Shown: positions 34,011 through 41,114 of the stretch, one piece after another
Layout: every line of letters starts with the position of its first letter
How positions within the stretch are numbered: the first letter of the stretch is position 1
Origin: Candidatus Melainabacteria bacterium
Lineage (GTDB): Bacteria; Cyanobacteriota; Vampirovibrionia; Obscuribacterales; Obscuribacteraceae
NCBI GenBank assembly: GCA_016716405.1
Contig: JADJWK010000004.1
Location: 992,001-1,056,000, forward strand
Length of the DNA: 64,000 bases
Reading direction: 5' to 3'
Notes under the pieces: generated by a model
Seen by the model: the letters and a program-made list of their open reading frames with translations, nothing else
Databases searched by the model: none
Told to the model about the DNA's origin: nothing
Translations under genes and position numbers: made by a program

Positions 34011-35452
34011 GGCCCTCCCCAGAAGAACCCGGGAATCATCAATCCAAGAACCAGCGAAATCAGAAGAAGGCAAACAGGCACGAACAGATCAGGCGAGCAG
34101 AGAGGCTGACGCGGTCTGGGAGATCCGGATACGAGCCGCAAGACATGGTAGGTGACGGCAATGAACCCCACCGCCAGGCCGCTGACGACGAAGCCGAACT
34201 GTACCCACTGACCGGCCTGGGCGGTGGAAAGCATGATCACCCACTCCGGAATAAAAGAGCCGAAGGGCGGTAGCCCGCATACAGACACCGCCGCCAGCAC
34301 CAGCACAAGAGCGCAGGAGGGCGAGAGCTGCGCCAGCCCCCTCATCTTCTTCAAATACTTGGTGCCGGTTATCTGAATGATGCTGCCCGAGGTCAGAAAA
34401 AGCGCCACCTTGGCGACGCTGTGGTTGAGAGCCTGGAGAAAGAAGAGTGGCGCCTGGCCGAGCCCGATAGCCACGAGCATGAGACCGACATTCTCGATAC
34501 TCGAATAGGCCCAGAGACGCTTGAGCCCGTGCTGCCTTACTAGAAACAGCCCGGAGACGAGCACGGTCACGGCCCCGGACCAGAGGACCAGCCCGCTGCT
34601 GAATGATCCCTGACCGGTAGCGGCGGCTACCTCGTTCAATCGATAGATGGCGAACAGGGCGCAATTGAGGAGAGCGCCCGAAAGCATGGCCGAGGCAGGG
34701 GCCGGGGCTTCCGAATGGGCGTCGGGAAGCCAGCTGTGCAGAGGAAACATGCCTGCTTTGGTGCCGTATCCTAAGAAGCAGAAAATGAAACCGAGTCGCC
34801 TGAGCTGGTGCTCGAGCAGCGGCGCTGAGCCTGCCAGAAGAGAAATCTCCAGGGTACCGCCGGGCACCGCACCATAACGGCTGGAGGCGAATAGAAAAAC
34901 CGTGCCAAGAAGAGCGAAAGCGATACCGACACTGCAGATGATCAGGTACTTCCAGGTAGCCTCGACGGCATTGCGGTCGCGATTGTGATAGACGAGACCG
35001 GCGGAAAGAAGGGTGGTGCCTTCGATGGCTATCCACATATAGCCGAGATTGTCGCACAGGAAAACGAGCTGCATGGAAAGCGAGAAGAGCACGGCGAAGC
35101 AATAGAACAGCCTGACCCGCTGGAGCACCTCGGCTCCAGCGGCGATCTCGCGCCGGAAGAAGAAATGAGCCTGGGTCAAAGAGCAGGCGCAGACAAGGGT
35201 AGTGAGGCAGAGGAAGGACCCGGACAGGCGGTCGATCAGAAATCCGGGGAGAATCGGCACCGGGCTTCCCGCTCCGACAAAAAGTGGTGCCACCAGATAC
35301 AGGGACGCACCGAACTGCAACCAGGAGACCAGGGCAGTGATGGAAGAGATCACGGCGATTCTCCGCAGGGAAAGCGCCATGACAGCAAGAGCCAGCGGCG
35401 CGGCGAGCAGGGCGATCAGCGCATTCATATCGATCTCGAGGATATCGAGCAT
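34007..35452 (-). CDS. hyfF: Proton-channel subunit HyfF/NuoN/MrpD-like
   Basis: This 481-aa protein has about 14 transmembrane helices and is homologous to antiporter-like subunits of complex I and group 4 hydrogenases. The conserved half-channel segments are visible: DNLGYMWIAIEGTTLLSAG with the key Glu, GYGTKAGMFPLHSWLPDAHSEAPAP with Lys and His, and GLKRLWAYSSIENVGLM. It should move protons or cations. ATG at 35452 follows GGGAG, 6 bp after the hyfE stop, and its own stop overlaps the hyfG start. Confidence 0.9.
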   Translation of the reverse strand: MLDILEIDMNALIALLAAPLALAVMALSLRRIAVISSITALVSWLQFGASLYLVAPLFVGAGSPVPILPGFLIDRLSGSFLCLTTLVCACSLTQAHFFFRREIAAGAEVLQRVRLFYCFAVLFSLSMQLVFLCDNLGYMWIAIEGTTLLSAGLVYHNRDRNAVEATWKYLIICSVGIAFALLGTVFLFASSRYGAVPGGTLEISLLAGSAPLLEHQLRRLGFIFCFLGYGTKAGMFPLHSWLPDAHSEAPAPASAMLSGALLNCALFAIYRLNEVAAATGQGSFSSGLVLWSGAVTVLVSGLFLVRQHGLKRLWAYSSIENVGLMLVAIGLGQAPLFFLQALNHSVAKVALFLTSGSIIQITGTKYLKKMRGLAQLSPSCALVLVLAAVSVCGLPPFGSFIPEWVIMLSTAQAGQWVQFGFVVSGLAVGFIAVTYHVLRLVSGSPRPRQPLCSPDLFVPVCLLLISLVLGLMIPGFFWGGP

Positions 35453-35458
35453 GGCCGC

Positions 35459-36112
35459 CTACTCCCTGAGATCAGTGAGCCGGGTGACATCGATATGCTC
35501 GAAGCTCTTCTGGATCTTGAAAGTGATCAACCCGGCGATCATGACTGCCACCAGCACGTCGAGAAGCACGCCCATCTCGACAATCAGAGGCATCCCTCTG
35601 GCCATGGTGAGGGCGAAGAGAAAAATACCGTTCTCCATGGTCAGAAAACCGACGACCTGACTGACGGCGGTTTTCCTGGTAAGCATGAAAAGAGCGCCGG
35701 TGAAAAGCAATGAGATCGATGCCGTAGTGCTGCCGGTGACCGGATCGCCCTCCACCGGCAGGGGCAGCCGTCCGGCAAGCAAGTATGAGATGCCCATCAA
35801 AACGATGCCGGTATGCATGGCGATGGGAATGGCGAGCACCGTGCCGGGATCGAAATAGACCCTGATCCGGTCGAGAATCCGGCTCAAGAACCAGGGAACC
35901 CAGAGAGCCTTGATAGCGACCATGGCAAAGGCGATGAGAAGCAGGTGGGACTCGCCCAGGATGCTGGCTCTGAGCCCGGCGACAAGGGCTATTGCCGCAG
36001 TGGAAAGAGCGTAGGCGAGAAGATTGGTGCGTAGATTGCCGGAGCCCACCATGAGAACCGAAAGAATGGCAGCCACCAGCGCAACGGACTCGGAGAAAGA
36101 GAAAAGAGTCAT
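35459..36112 (-). CDS. hyfE: HyfE-like membrane subunit
   Basis: This 217-aa integral membrane protein has six or seven helices. HyfE-like features are LLLIAFAMVAIKALWVPWFLSRIL near the middle, SLLFTGALFMLTRKTAVSQVVGFLTMENGIFLFAL after it, and the end FKIQKSFEHIDVTRLTDLRE. HyfE combines NuoK/MrpC-like features and is a marker of the hydrogenase-4/FHL-2 type rather than of simple Ech or FHL-1. The ATG (36112) overlaps the hyfC stop by 4 bp. Confidence 0.88.
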   Translation of the reverse strand: MTLFSFSESVALVAAILSVLMVGSGNLRTNLLAYALSTAAIALVAGLRASILGESHLLLIAFAMVAIKALWVPWFLSRILDRIRVYFDPGTVLAIPIAMHTGIVLMGISYLLAGRLPLPVEGDPVTGSTTASISLLFTGALFMLTRKTAVSQVVGFLTMENGIFLFALTMARGMPLIVEMGVLLDVLVAVMIAGLITFKIQKSFEHIDVTRLTDLRE

Positions 36113-37035
36113 GTCATCCTCCCCATGATCGCTCCCCCGGCTGCCAGAAGGGCCATGGTGATCGCATAGGCGACATACTCGGGGACGCGGGTCCAGCGCA
36201 GCTTCACCACCACCGTCTCCACAAGAGCGGTGATCAGAACCATGGCGAAGATCACCAGCAGGCTGAAAACGGCAAGAGTGGAGGTCTGAAACTGAATCAC
36301 GCAGAAAAGAGCATGAATGAAACACTGCCCGGCAAGCCCGAACATGACCACCAGCCGGAGAGCATAAGCGAGCTCCACCAGAGCCAGATTCGGCCCGCTG
36401 CTCTCGATCACCATGGCCTCGTGTACCATGGTCAGCTCCAGGTGCGTCGTGGGATCGTCAACGGGCATGCGGGAAAGCTCCGCCAGGGAGGCTAGAAAAA
36501 GTGCGGCGCCGGCGGTGCTCCAGACGGTCAGATCATGCAGAGTATGCGGGCGAGCGAAAGAGAACATGCCGCCCAGGTCGGTGCTTCTGGCAATCACCGC
36601 CACGGCGGCCAGGCTGAGCACCACCGCCGGCTCCACCAGAAGCGAAAGGGTCGCTTCGCGGCTGGCCCCGAATCCACCGAATGGCGAGCCGGCGTCGAGA
36701 GCCTGGAGTATCGAGAAGAATCTGAGCAGGGCGAGCAAGTAGATAGCCAGGAACAGATCCTCGATGAGGAAAACAGGCTTGAAAGAAAGCCAGGGCAGGA
36801 TAAGGGCGAGAAATAGAGCCAGACAGAGATTGGCCACCGCGCAAAAACGGAAGAGCCAGCTCGCATCATCGCTCACCACCTCCTCCTTGCCGAGCAATTT
36901 GAAGAAGTTGTAGAACGGTTGCAGGAGAGGCGGTCCGAGACGATTCTGCAAGCGCGCTTTCAATACCCTGATCATCCCGATCGTCAGAAACGGAAGAACA
37001 ATCAGAGCGATAGAGAAGAGGAGCCGGTCCATCAT
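36109..37035 (-). CDS. hyfC: HyfC/NuoH-like membrane anchor subunit
   Basis: This 308-aa protein has about eight helices. NuoH/HycD-family landmarks are RLGPPLLQPFYNFFKLLGKEEV near the N-terminus, the conserved acidic loop SLAELSRMPVDDPTTHLELTM, and HEAMVIESSGPNLALVELAY. This subunit forms the base of the peripheral arm and the start of the proton-translocation path. It overlaps both neighbours by 4 bp. Confidence 0.92.
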   Translation of the reverse strand: MMDRLLFSIALIVLPFLTIGMIRVLKARLQNRLGPPLLQPFYNFFKLLGKEEVVSDDASWLFRFCAVANLCLALFLALILPWLSFKPVFLIEDLFLAIYLLALLRFFSILQALDAGSPFGGFGASREATLSLLVEPAVVLSLAAVAVIARSTDLGGMFSFARPHTLHDLTVWSTAGAALFLASLAELSRMPVDDPTTHLELTMVHEAMVIESSGPNLALVELAYALRLVVMFGLAGQCFIHALFCVIQFQTSTLAVFSLLVIFAMVLITALVETVVVKLRWTRVPEYVAYAITMALLAAGGAIMGRMT

Positions 37036-39005
37036 AGATAGACCCCCAGCAGAAGGAGGAAAACGAGAGTAACCAGGACATAGAGAAGATAGAGATGGAT
37101 GCTGCCGGCCTGGAGCCTGGCCAGGTGAGAGCTCAGGTATTCGACCAGATGGATGATCGGCAGGTAGAAACGAGACTCGAGATGAGACTGCATGGAAGTC
37201 TCCACCGAGACGACCTCGGGGAAGTGACGGCGATCGCGTCCCTCGATCTTCTGAGCCAGTTTGTATACAAGAACCGGCCTGAAAAGAGACGCCACAGGCT
37301 GGACGAAACTCTCGTCAGCAATTTGCATGCGCTCGGAGAGAGCTCCGTAGCCGCATTCCCAGGTGGAATAGTTGCGCACTCTGCGCCCGGCAAGAGTGAT
37401 AGCCATATAGACGAAAACACAGGCGCTGGCAAGAATGCAAATAATGAGAGGGACATCGAGACGGGCGGTGGCTGCCGATGCCATCGAATTGACATTGCCG
37501 ATGGTCTCGATGCTGCTCACGATGAAGCCCGAGCCCACCGCGCAGGCCAGGCAGGCCAGGGCCAGAAAGACCTGACCGAACACCATCGAGGCTTTGCATT
37601 CCCGCGCCCGCGCTACGGCCCGGTTGCGGGGGCGACCGAGGAAGACCAGGAAGAAGGCCTTGGAGAAGCAAGCCAGGGCGAGGCCCCCCACCAGAGCGAG
37701 GACACCGATAGCGGCCAGGGCGAGAGCCGGCGCCACGACACCGCCGTCACCCAGCGCTACCTGCAGGAGCCCCTGGTAGAGGAGCCATTTGCCGACGAAA
37801 CCGTTGAGGGGCGGCAGGGCCGAGATAGCGATGGCACCGGTGAGAAAACAGACCATGGTGAATGGCATTACATTTTTCAGACCGGAAAGGCGATGGAGGT
37901 CCCTGGTATGCATGACCGAATCCACGGCTCCGGCACAAAGAAAGAGCAGGGACTTGAAGATGCCGTGACCGAGACAGTGATAGAGAGCGGCGGCGAATCC
38001 GAAAGCAGTCACCGCTTCGCTGTCGAAGACTTTGCCGAAGAGGGCGACTCCCAGAGAGAGCGCGATCAGACCGACATTCTCCACTGTGGAATAGGCGAGC
38101 AGGCGCTTCAAATCGATCTGCACCAGGGCGAACAGGACTCCCCAGAGCGCCGAGACGCCTCCCAGAACGACCAGGATGATCGCCAGGGTCAGACTGGCGC
38201 TCTCTCCGCCACAACCAAAAAAGAGCCTGATCATCGCATAGAGAGCCACTTTTACCATGACGCCGCTCATCAGCGCTGATACCGGCGCCGGTGCTTCCGG
38301 GTGAGCGTAGGGAAGCCAGATATGAAACGGCCAGAGACCTGCTTTGATAGCCAGCCCGGCAAGAACCAGGACAGCGGCGGGGAGACAGGCGGGGTCCCCG
38401 GACTTGACAGCAGAGAAGGACCAGTCTCCCGATTGCAGATAGAAAAGAATGAAACCCACAGCCAGACAGACCACGGCGACCCGGGTGGCCCCCAGATAGA
38501 CGATCACCGCCCTGGCTGCTCGCAGAGCCCTGATTTCGCTTGCAACAAGAATCGCCGAGCTCACCGACATCAATTCGAAAAAGAGCAGAAAAGTCAGCGA
38601 GTTGGCTGCCAGGATCACACCGCCCATGGACAGGACGAAGATCGAAAGGGAAGGCCAGAAAGCCCTTCCGCTCAGCCCGCCATCGCGCTGGTGCTGCTCC
38701 AGGTAAGCCGGAGCATAGACCGCCACCGGCAGCACTATCAGGCAGAGAAGAAACAGGAAAAAGCTGGCCAGGGGATCGACGTTGAAGGACACCGGCGCCA
38801 GCCCGAGATACAAAGGCGGCGGAGCGGTGAAAGAGAGATATTCGTCGAACCCGGTTAGCGCCGCGGCTATACCCAGAAGGGCGGCAGCCACCAGTCCCGG
38901 AGAAGCGCTCCAGGAAGGCAGTCTTGCCGGAGCGCTGGCAGTAACCACGGCGCTCCCCAGAAGAATCCAGAAGGCACAGATAAGTAGATTGCCGACTTCG
39001 TTCAT
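37032..39005 (-). CDS. hyfB: HyfB/NuoL-like proton-channel subunit
   Basis: This 657-aa subunit has about 16 helices. Proton-channel motifs are FLLFFELMSVSSAILVASE with the key Glu, GLWPFHIWLPYAHPEAPAPVSALMSG with Lys and His, and DLKRLLAYSTVENVGLIALSL. The long C-terminal extension (about 500-657) is typical of HyfB/HycC. It heads the six-gene run. The ATG at 39005 was chosen because further upstream the frame would start inside a 22-bp inverted repeat that looks like an operator; the ribosome site is weak. Confidence 0.9.
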   Translation of the reverse strand: MNEVGNLLICAFWILLGSAVVTASAPARLPSWSASPGLVAAALLGIAAALTGFDEYLSFTAPPPLYLGLAPVSFNVDPLASFFLFLLCLIVLPVAVYAPAYLEQHQRDGGLSGRAFWPSLSIFVLSMGGVILAANSLTFLLFFELMSVSSAILVASEIRALRAARAVIVYLGATRVAVVCLAVGFILFYLQSGDWSFSAVKSGDPACLPAAVLVLAGLAIKAGLWPFHIWLPYAHPEAPAPVSALMSGVMVKVALYAMIRLFFGCGGESASLTLAIILVVLGGVSALWGVLFALVQIDLKRLLAYSTVENVGLIALSLGVALFGKVFDSEAVTAFGFAAALYHCLGHGIFKSLLFLCAGAVDSVMHTRDLHRLSGLKNVMPFTMVCFLTGAIAISALPPLNGFVGKWLLYQGLLQVALGDGGVVAPALALAAIGVLALVGGLALACFSKAFFLVFLGRPRNRAVARARECKASMVFGQVFLALACLACAVGSGFIVSSIETIGNVNSMASAATARLDVPLIICILASACVFVYMAITLAGRRVRNYSTWECGYGALSERMQIADESFVQPVASLFRPVLVYKLAQKIEGRDRRHFPEVVSVETSMQSHLESRFYLPIIHLVEYLSSHLARLQAGSIHLYLLYVLVTLVFLLLLGVYL

Positions 39006-39019
39006 CCCGGGGACTGCCT

Positions 39020-39041
39020 TAATTGCGAATTTTCGCAATTA
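39020..39041. promoter_or_regulatory. Perfect inverted repeat, candidate ArsR operator
   Basis: Two perfect 10-bp arms (TAATTGCGAA and TTCGCAATTA) flank a 2-bp centre, 15 bp before the hyfB start and 87 bp before the divergent arsR gene. ArsR/SmtB dimers bind inverted repeats of this type. It sits where bound protein would block the leftward operon and lies 14 bp from the arsR -35 box. Confidence 0.7.
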
Positions 39042-39054
39042 GAGAATTGCATAC

Positions 39055-39083
39055 TTGTTGAATTTGCTGAGCGAGGTTAATAT
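39055..39083 (+). promoter_or_regulatory. Promoter of arsR-carbonic anhydrase
   Basis: TTGTTG (39055-39060) and TAATAT (39078-39083) are 17 bp apart, ending 44 bp before the arsR ATG. Confidence 0.55.
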
Positions 39084-39127
39084 ACAGTGAACCGAATGAC
39101 TGGACAAGATGGTCCGGGATAAAAGAA

Positions 39128-39463
39128 ATGACAACTTCCCTCGACGAGCGCGAGAAGCTGGTCAAGTTTAAAGCCGACTTTCTCAAAGCTCTGGCCAATC
39201 CCCTGCGGATCCAGATCATCGACGAGCTCCGGGATGGCGAGCTCACCGTCACCGAATTGAAAGGAAGACTCAACAAAGAGCTCCCGAACATCTCTCAGCA
39301 ATTGAGCGTTCTCAAAACCAGGCACCTGGTGGTTTCCCGCAAGCAGGGAACCAACACCTATTACTCCTGCACCGACCCGGCTGTGTTCAGAGTACTGGAC
39401 TCCATCAAAGAGGTTTTCAACAATCATCTGATCGATCTCCAGGAAACACTCAAAAGGCTCTAA
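39128..39463 (+). CDS. ArsR/SmtB-family transcriptional regulator
   Basis: This 111-aa winged-helix protein shows FLKALANPLRIQIIDELRDGE, the recognition helix NISQQLSVLKTRHLVVSRKQG, and a wing with TYYSCTDPAVF. The metal-binding E-L-C-V-C-D motif of arsenic and cadmium sensors is missing and only one cysteine is present, so it probably senses something other than thiophilic metals. It lies divergent from the hyf-like operon with a perfect inverted repeat between, and 29 bp upstream of the carbonic anhydrase gene. It most likely controls both units and itself. Confidence 0.92.
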   Translation: MTTSLDEREKLVKFKADFLKALANPLRIQIIDELRDGELTVTELKGRLNKELPNISQQLSVLKTRHLVVSRKQGTNTYYSCTDPAVFRVLDSIKEVFNNHLIDLQETLKRL

Positions 39464-39492
39464 AATAGATAGAGCCCCGGACGGAGACTGAC

Positions 39493-40167
39493 GTGAAAAA
39501 ACTGATCAAGGGACTGCACCAGTTCCGCACGGAAACCTTTCTCAATCACAAGGCCCTTTTCGACAGACTCTCCAAGGGACAGAATCCCGACGCGCTTTTC
39601 ATCACCTGCTCGGACTCGAGAATCAATCCCAACCTGATCACCCATACCGATCCCGGCGACCTCTTCATCATCAGGAATGCCGGCAATATCGTTCCGCCGC
39701 ACGGCACTGTCGTTTCAGGCGAGATAGCCACCATCGAGTTCGCCATCGTGGGCCTCGGCGTCAAAGACGTCATCATCTGCGGTCACACCTTATGTGGTGC
39801 CATGAAAGGACTGCTCGCCGACAAGCTGGAGAACATGCCCTCGGTGAGCGAATGGCTGAAATTCGCCGAGACCACCAGACGTCTCCTCAAAGACGTCTAT
39901 AGCGACATCGAGGATGAGGAGACCCTCGTCAATATCGCGACCCAGGAGAATGTCCTGGTTCAACTCGAGCATCTCCGCACCCTGCCCTCGGTAGCCTCGG
40001 CTCTGTCCCGGGGCGAGATCAACATCCACGGCTGGATCTACAAGATTCAGACCGGCGAGGTCTTCGCTTACGACCCGGACATGGGCCAGTTCCTCTCCAT
40101 GTCCGAAGTGCCCACCTCTTCCGGCACCGGTCTCAGGACACGCAAGCTGGAATCGCAGTCTATTTAG
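39493..40167 (+). CDS. Beta-class carbonic anhydrase
   Basis: This zinc enzyme interconverts CO2 and bicarbonate. The 224-aa protein carries all active-site residues: C39, D41 and R43 in CSDSR, and H98 and C101 in GHTLCGAM, plus the dimer-interface segment RNAGNIVPPHGTVVSGE. No signal peptide is seen, so it is cytosolic. It is co-directional with arsR (29 bp) and opposite the membrane-complex operon, suggesting the complex and CO2/bicarbonate chemistry are co-regulated. The last 4 bp overlap the next gene's end. Confidence 0.95.
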   Translation: MKKLIKGLHQFRTETFLNHKALFDRLSKGQNPDALFITCSDSRINPNLITHTDPGDLFIIRNAGNIVPPHGTVVSGEIATIEFAIVGLGVKDVIICGHTLCGAMKGLLADKLENMPSVSEWLKFAETTRRLLKDVYSDIEDEETLVNIATQENVLVQLEHLRTLPSVASALSRGEINIHGWIYKIQTGEVFAYDPDMGQFLSMSEVPTSSGTGLRTRKLESQSI

Positions 40168-41030
40168 ATACTGTTGGGATCGGCATAAGAAGGAAGCTTC
40201 TGCTTCTCGCCCTCGGGCATTATGATGATCGGGCTGCCGGGAACGGGCTGCCCGCTCCGGAACATGTCCTTCATCTGCTGGTTCAGATATTTGAACATCT
40301 GAGCGAAGTCCCGGTTGAATTGAGCGTTATAGTCTCTCTGGATGCTGCTGCCGTCCGGCGGCACGATCCCGGTAAAGGGTCTCATCTGGACTCCGTTCGA
40401 GCCGCCCGCCCGGGGCATCGGTCCCTGGGGAAGCTCGCCCAGGGACGAGCGCCCGGGCAGTCCGATACCGGCGACCTTTTTGAGACGCTCGATTCGATCG
40501 AGATAAGACATGGCTGTTGCCGGCTGTCCGAAAAGGTTTGTCTCGAGGCGGCCAAGACGCTCGTCCATGGTCTCGCCCCGGTATGTCTTCTTGAGGATCC
40601 GCCATTCGAGAGTGGTGAGAATCGGATAGTCAGATCGGGAGCCGTCCTCGCCGGATGTCTCGGCCTTGCCTGAATCTGCTTTTGATTCTGACTCCGCTGC
40701 AACTTTCTCGGCCGAGGCTCGATCACGCCTTTCGATGGTGGCACGCAGCTTCTCGATACGCTCCCCGGGAAGACCGTATTGCGCCGAGCCGAATACCAGG
40801 CATTCCAGGCGCTCCACCCTCTTGGCCAGGGGATCGTGCTCGTAGTCATGAAAGAAGAATCGATTCTCCATGACCCGAAGATCCCTGACCGACTGCTCGT
40901 GTTCAGGCTGCTTGTTTTCAGGCTGCCTGTCTTCAGGCTGCATTTTCTGGGGCGACGCTGAAAGCACCGGAAGAGTCGCGGATAGCGCGCAAGAAAGGAT
41001 CGAGATGGCTATAGCTATTGGCTTTCTCAT
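40164..41030 (-). CDS. Exported protein with RLE-FG repeat motifs, unknown function
   Basis: A signal peptide (IAIAISILSCALSATLPVLSA) is followed by the short tandem repeat QPEDRQPENKQPEHEQ and a charged region. Two related motifs stand out: RVERLECLVFGSAQYGLPGERIEKL (about 70-94, shown to the pattern level only) and RLGRLETNLFGQPATAMSYLDRIERL (about 157-182). Both follow the pattern R-x-x-R-L-E-x-x-x-F-G-x(6-10)-R-I-x-x-L. The C-terminal part is Pro/Gly-rich. I recall similar RLE..FG motifs in many cyanobacterial-lineage proteins of unknown role. No enzymatic motif is seen. Confidence 0.7.
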   Translation of the reverse strand: MRKPIAIAISILSCALSATLPVLSASPQKMQPEDRQPENKQPEHEQSVRDLRVMENRFFFHDYEHDPLAKRVERLECLVFGSAQYGLPGERIEKLRATIERRDRASAEKVAAESESKADSGKAETSGEDGSRSDYPILTTLEWRILKKTYRGETMDERLGRLETNLFGQPATAMSYLDRIERLKKVAGIGLPGRSSLGELPQGPMPRAGGSNGVQMRPFTGIVPPDGSSIQRDYNAQFNRDFAQMFKYLNQQMKDMFRSGQPVPGSPIIIMPEGEKQKLPSYADPNSI

Positions 41031-41054
41031 ACTTTCAGGATAACACCGATCGCC

Positions 41055-41088
41055 CTAGAAAATCGAAGGGGAGCCTTGCTGGCTCCCC
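41055..41088 (-). terminator. Rho-independent terminator of dnaK
   Basis: On the minus strand an 8-bp stem GGGGAGCC/GGCTCCCC with a 5-nt loop is followed by TTCGATTTTCT, 27 bp after the dnaK stop. Confidence 0.7.
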
Positions 41089-41114
41089 CCTGACACTCAT
41101 ACCTGACCGGCAGG

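Noticed and set aside
32523..39005. Active formate hydrogenlyase / hydrogenase-4
   Set aside because: The large subunit lacks the four [NiFe] cysteines, and no formate dehydrogenase or hyp genes are present.
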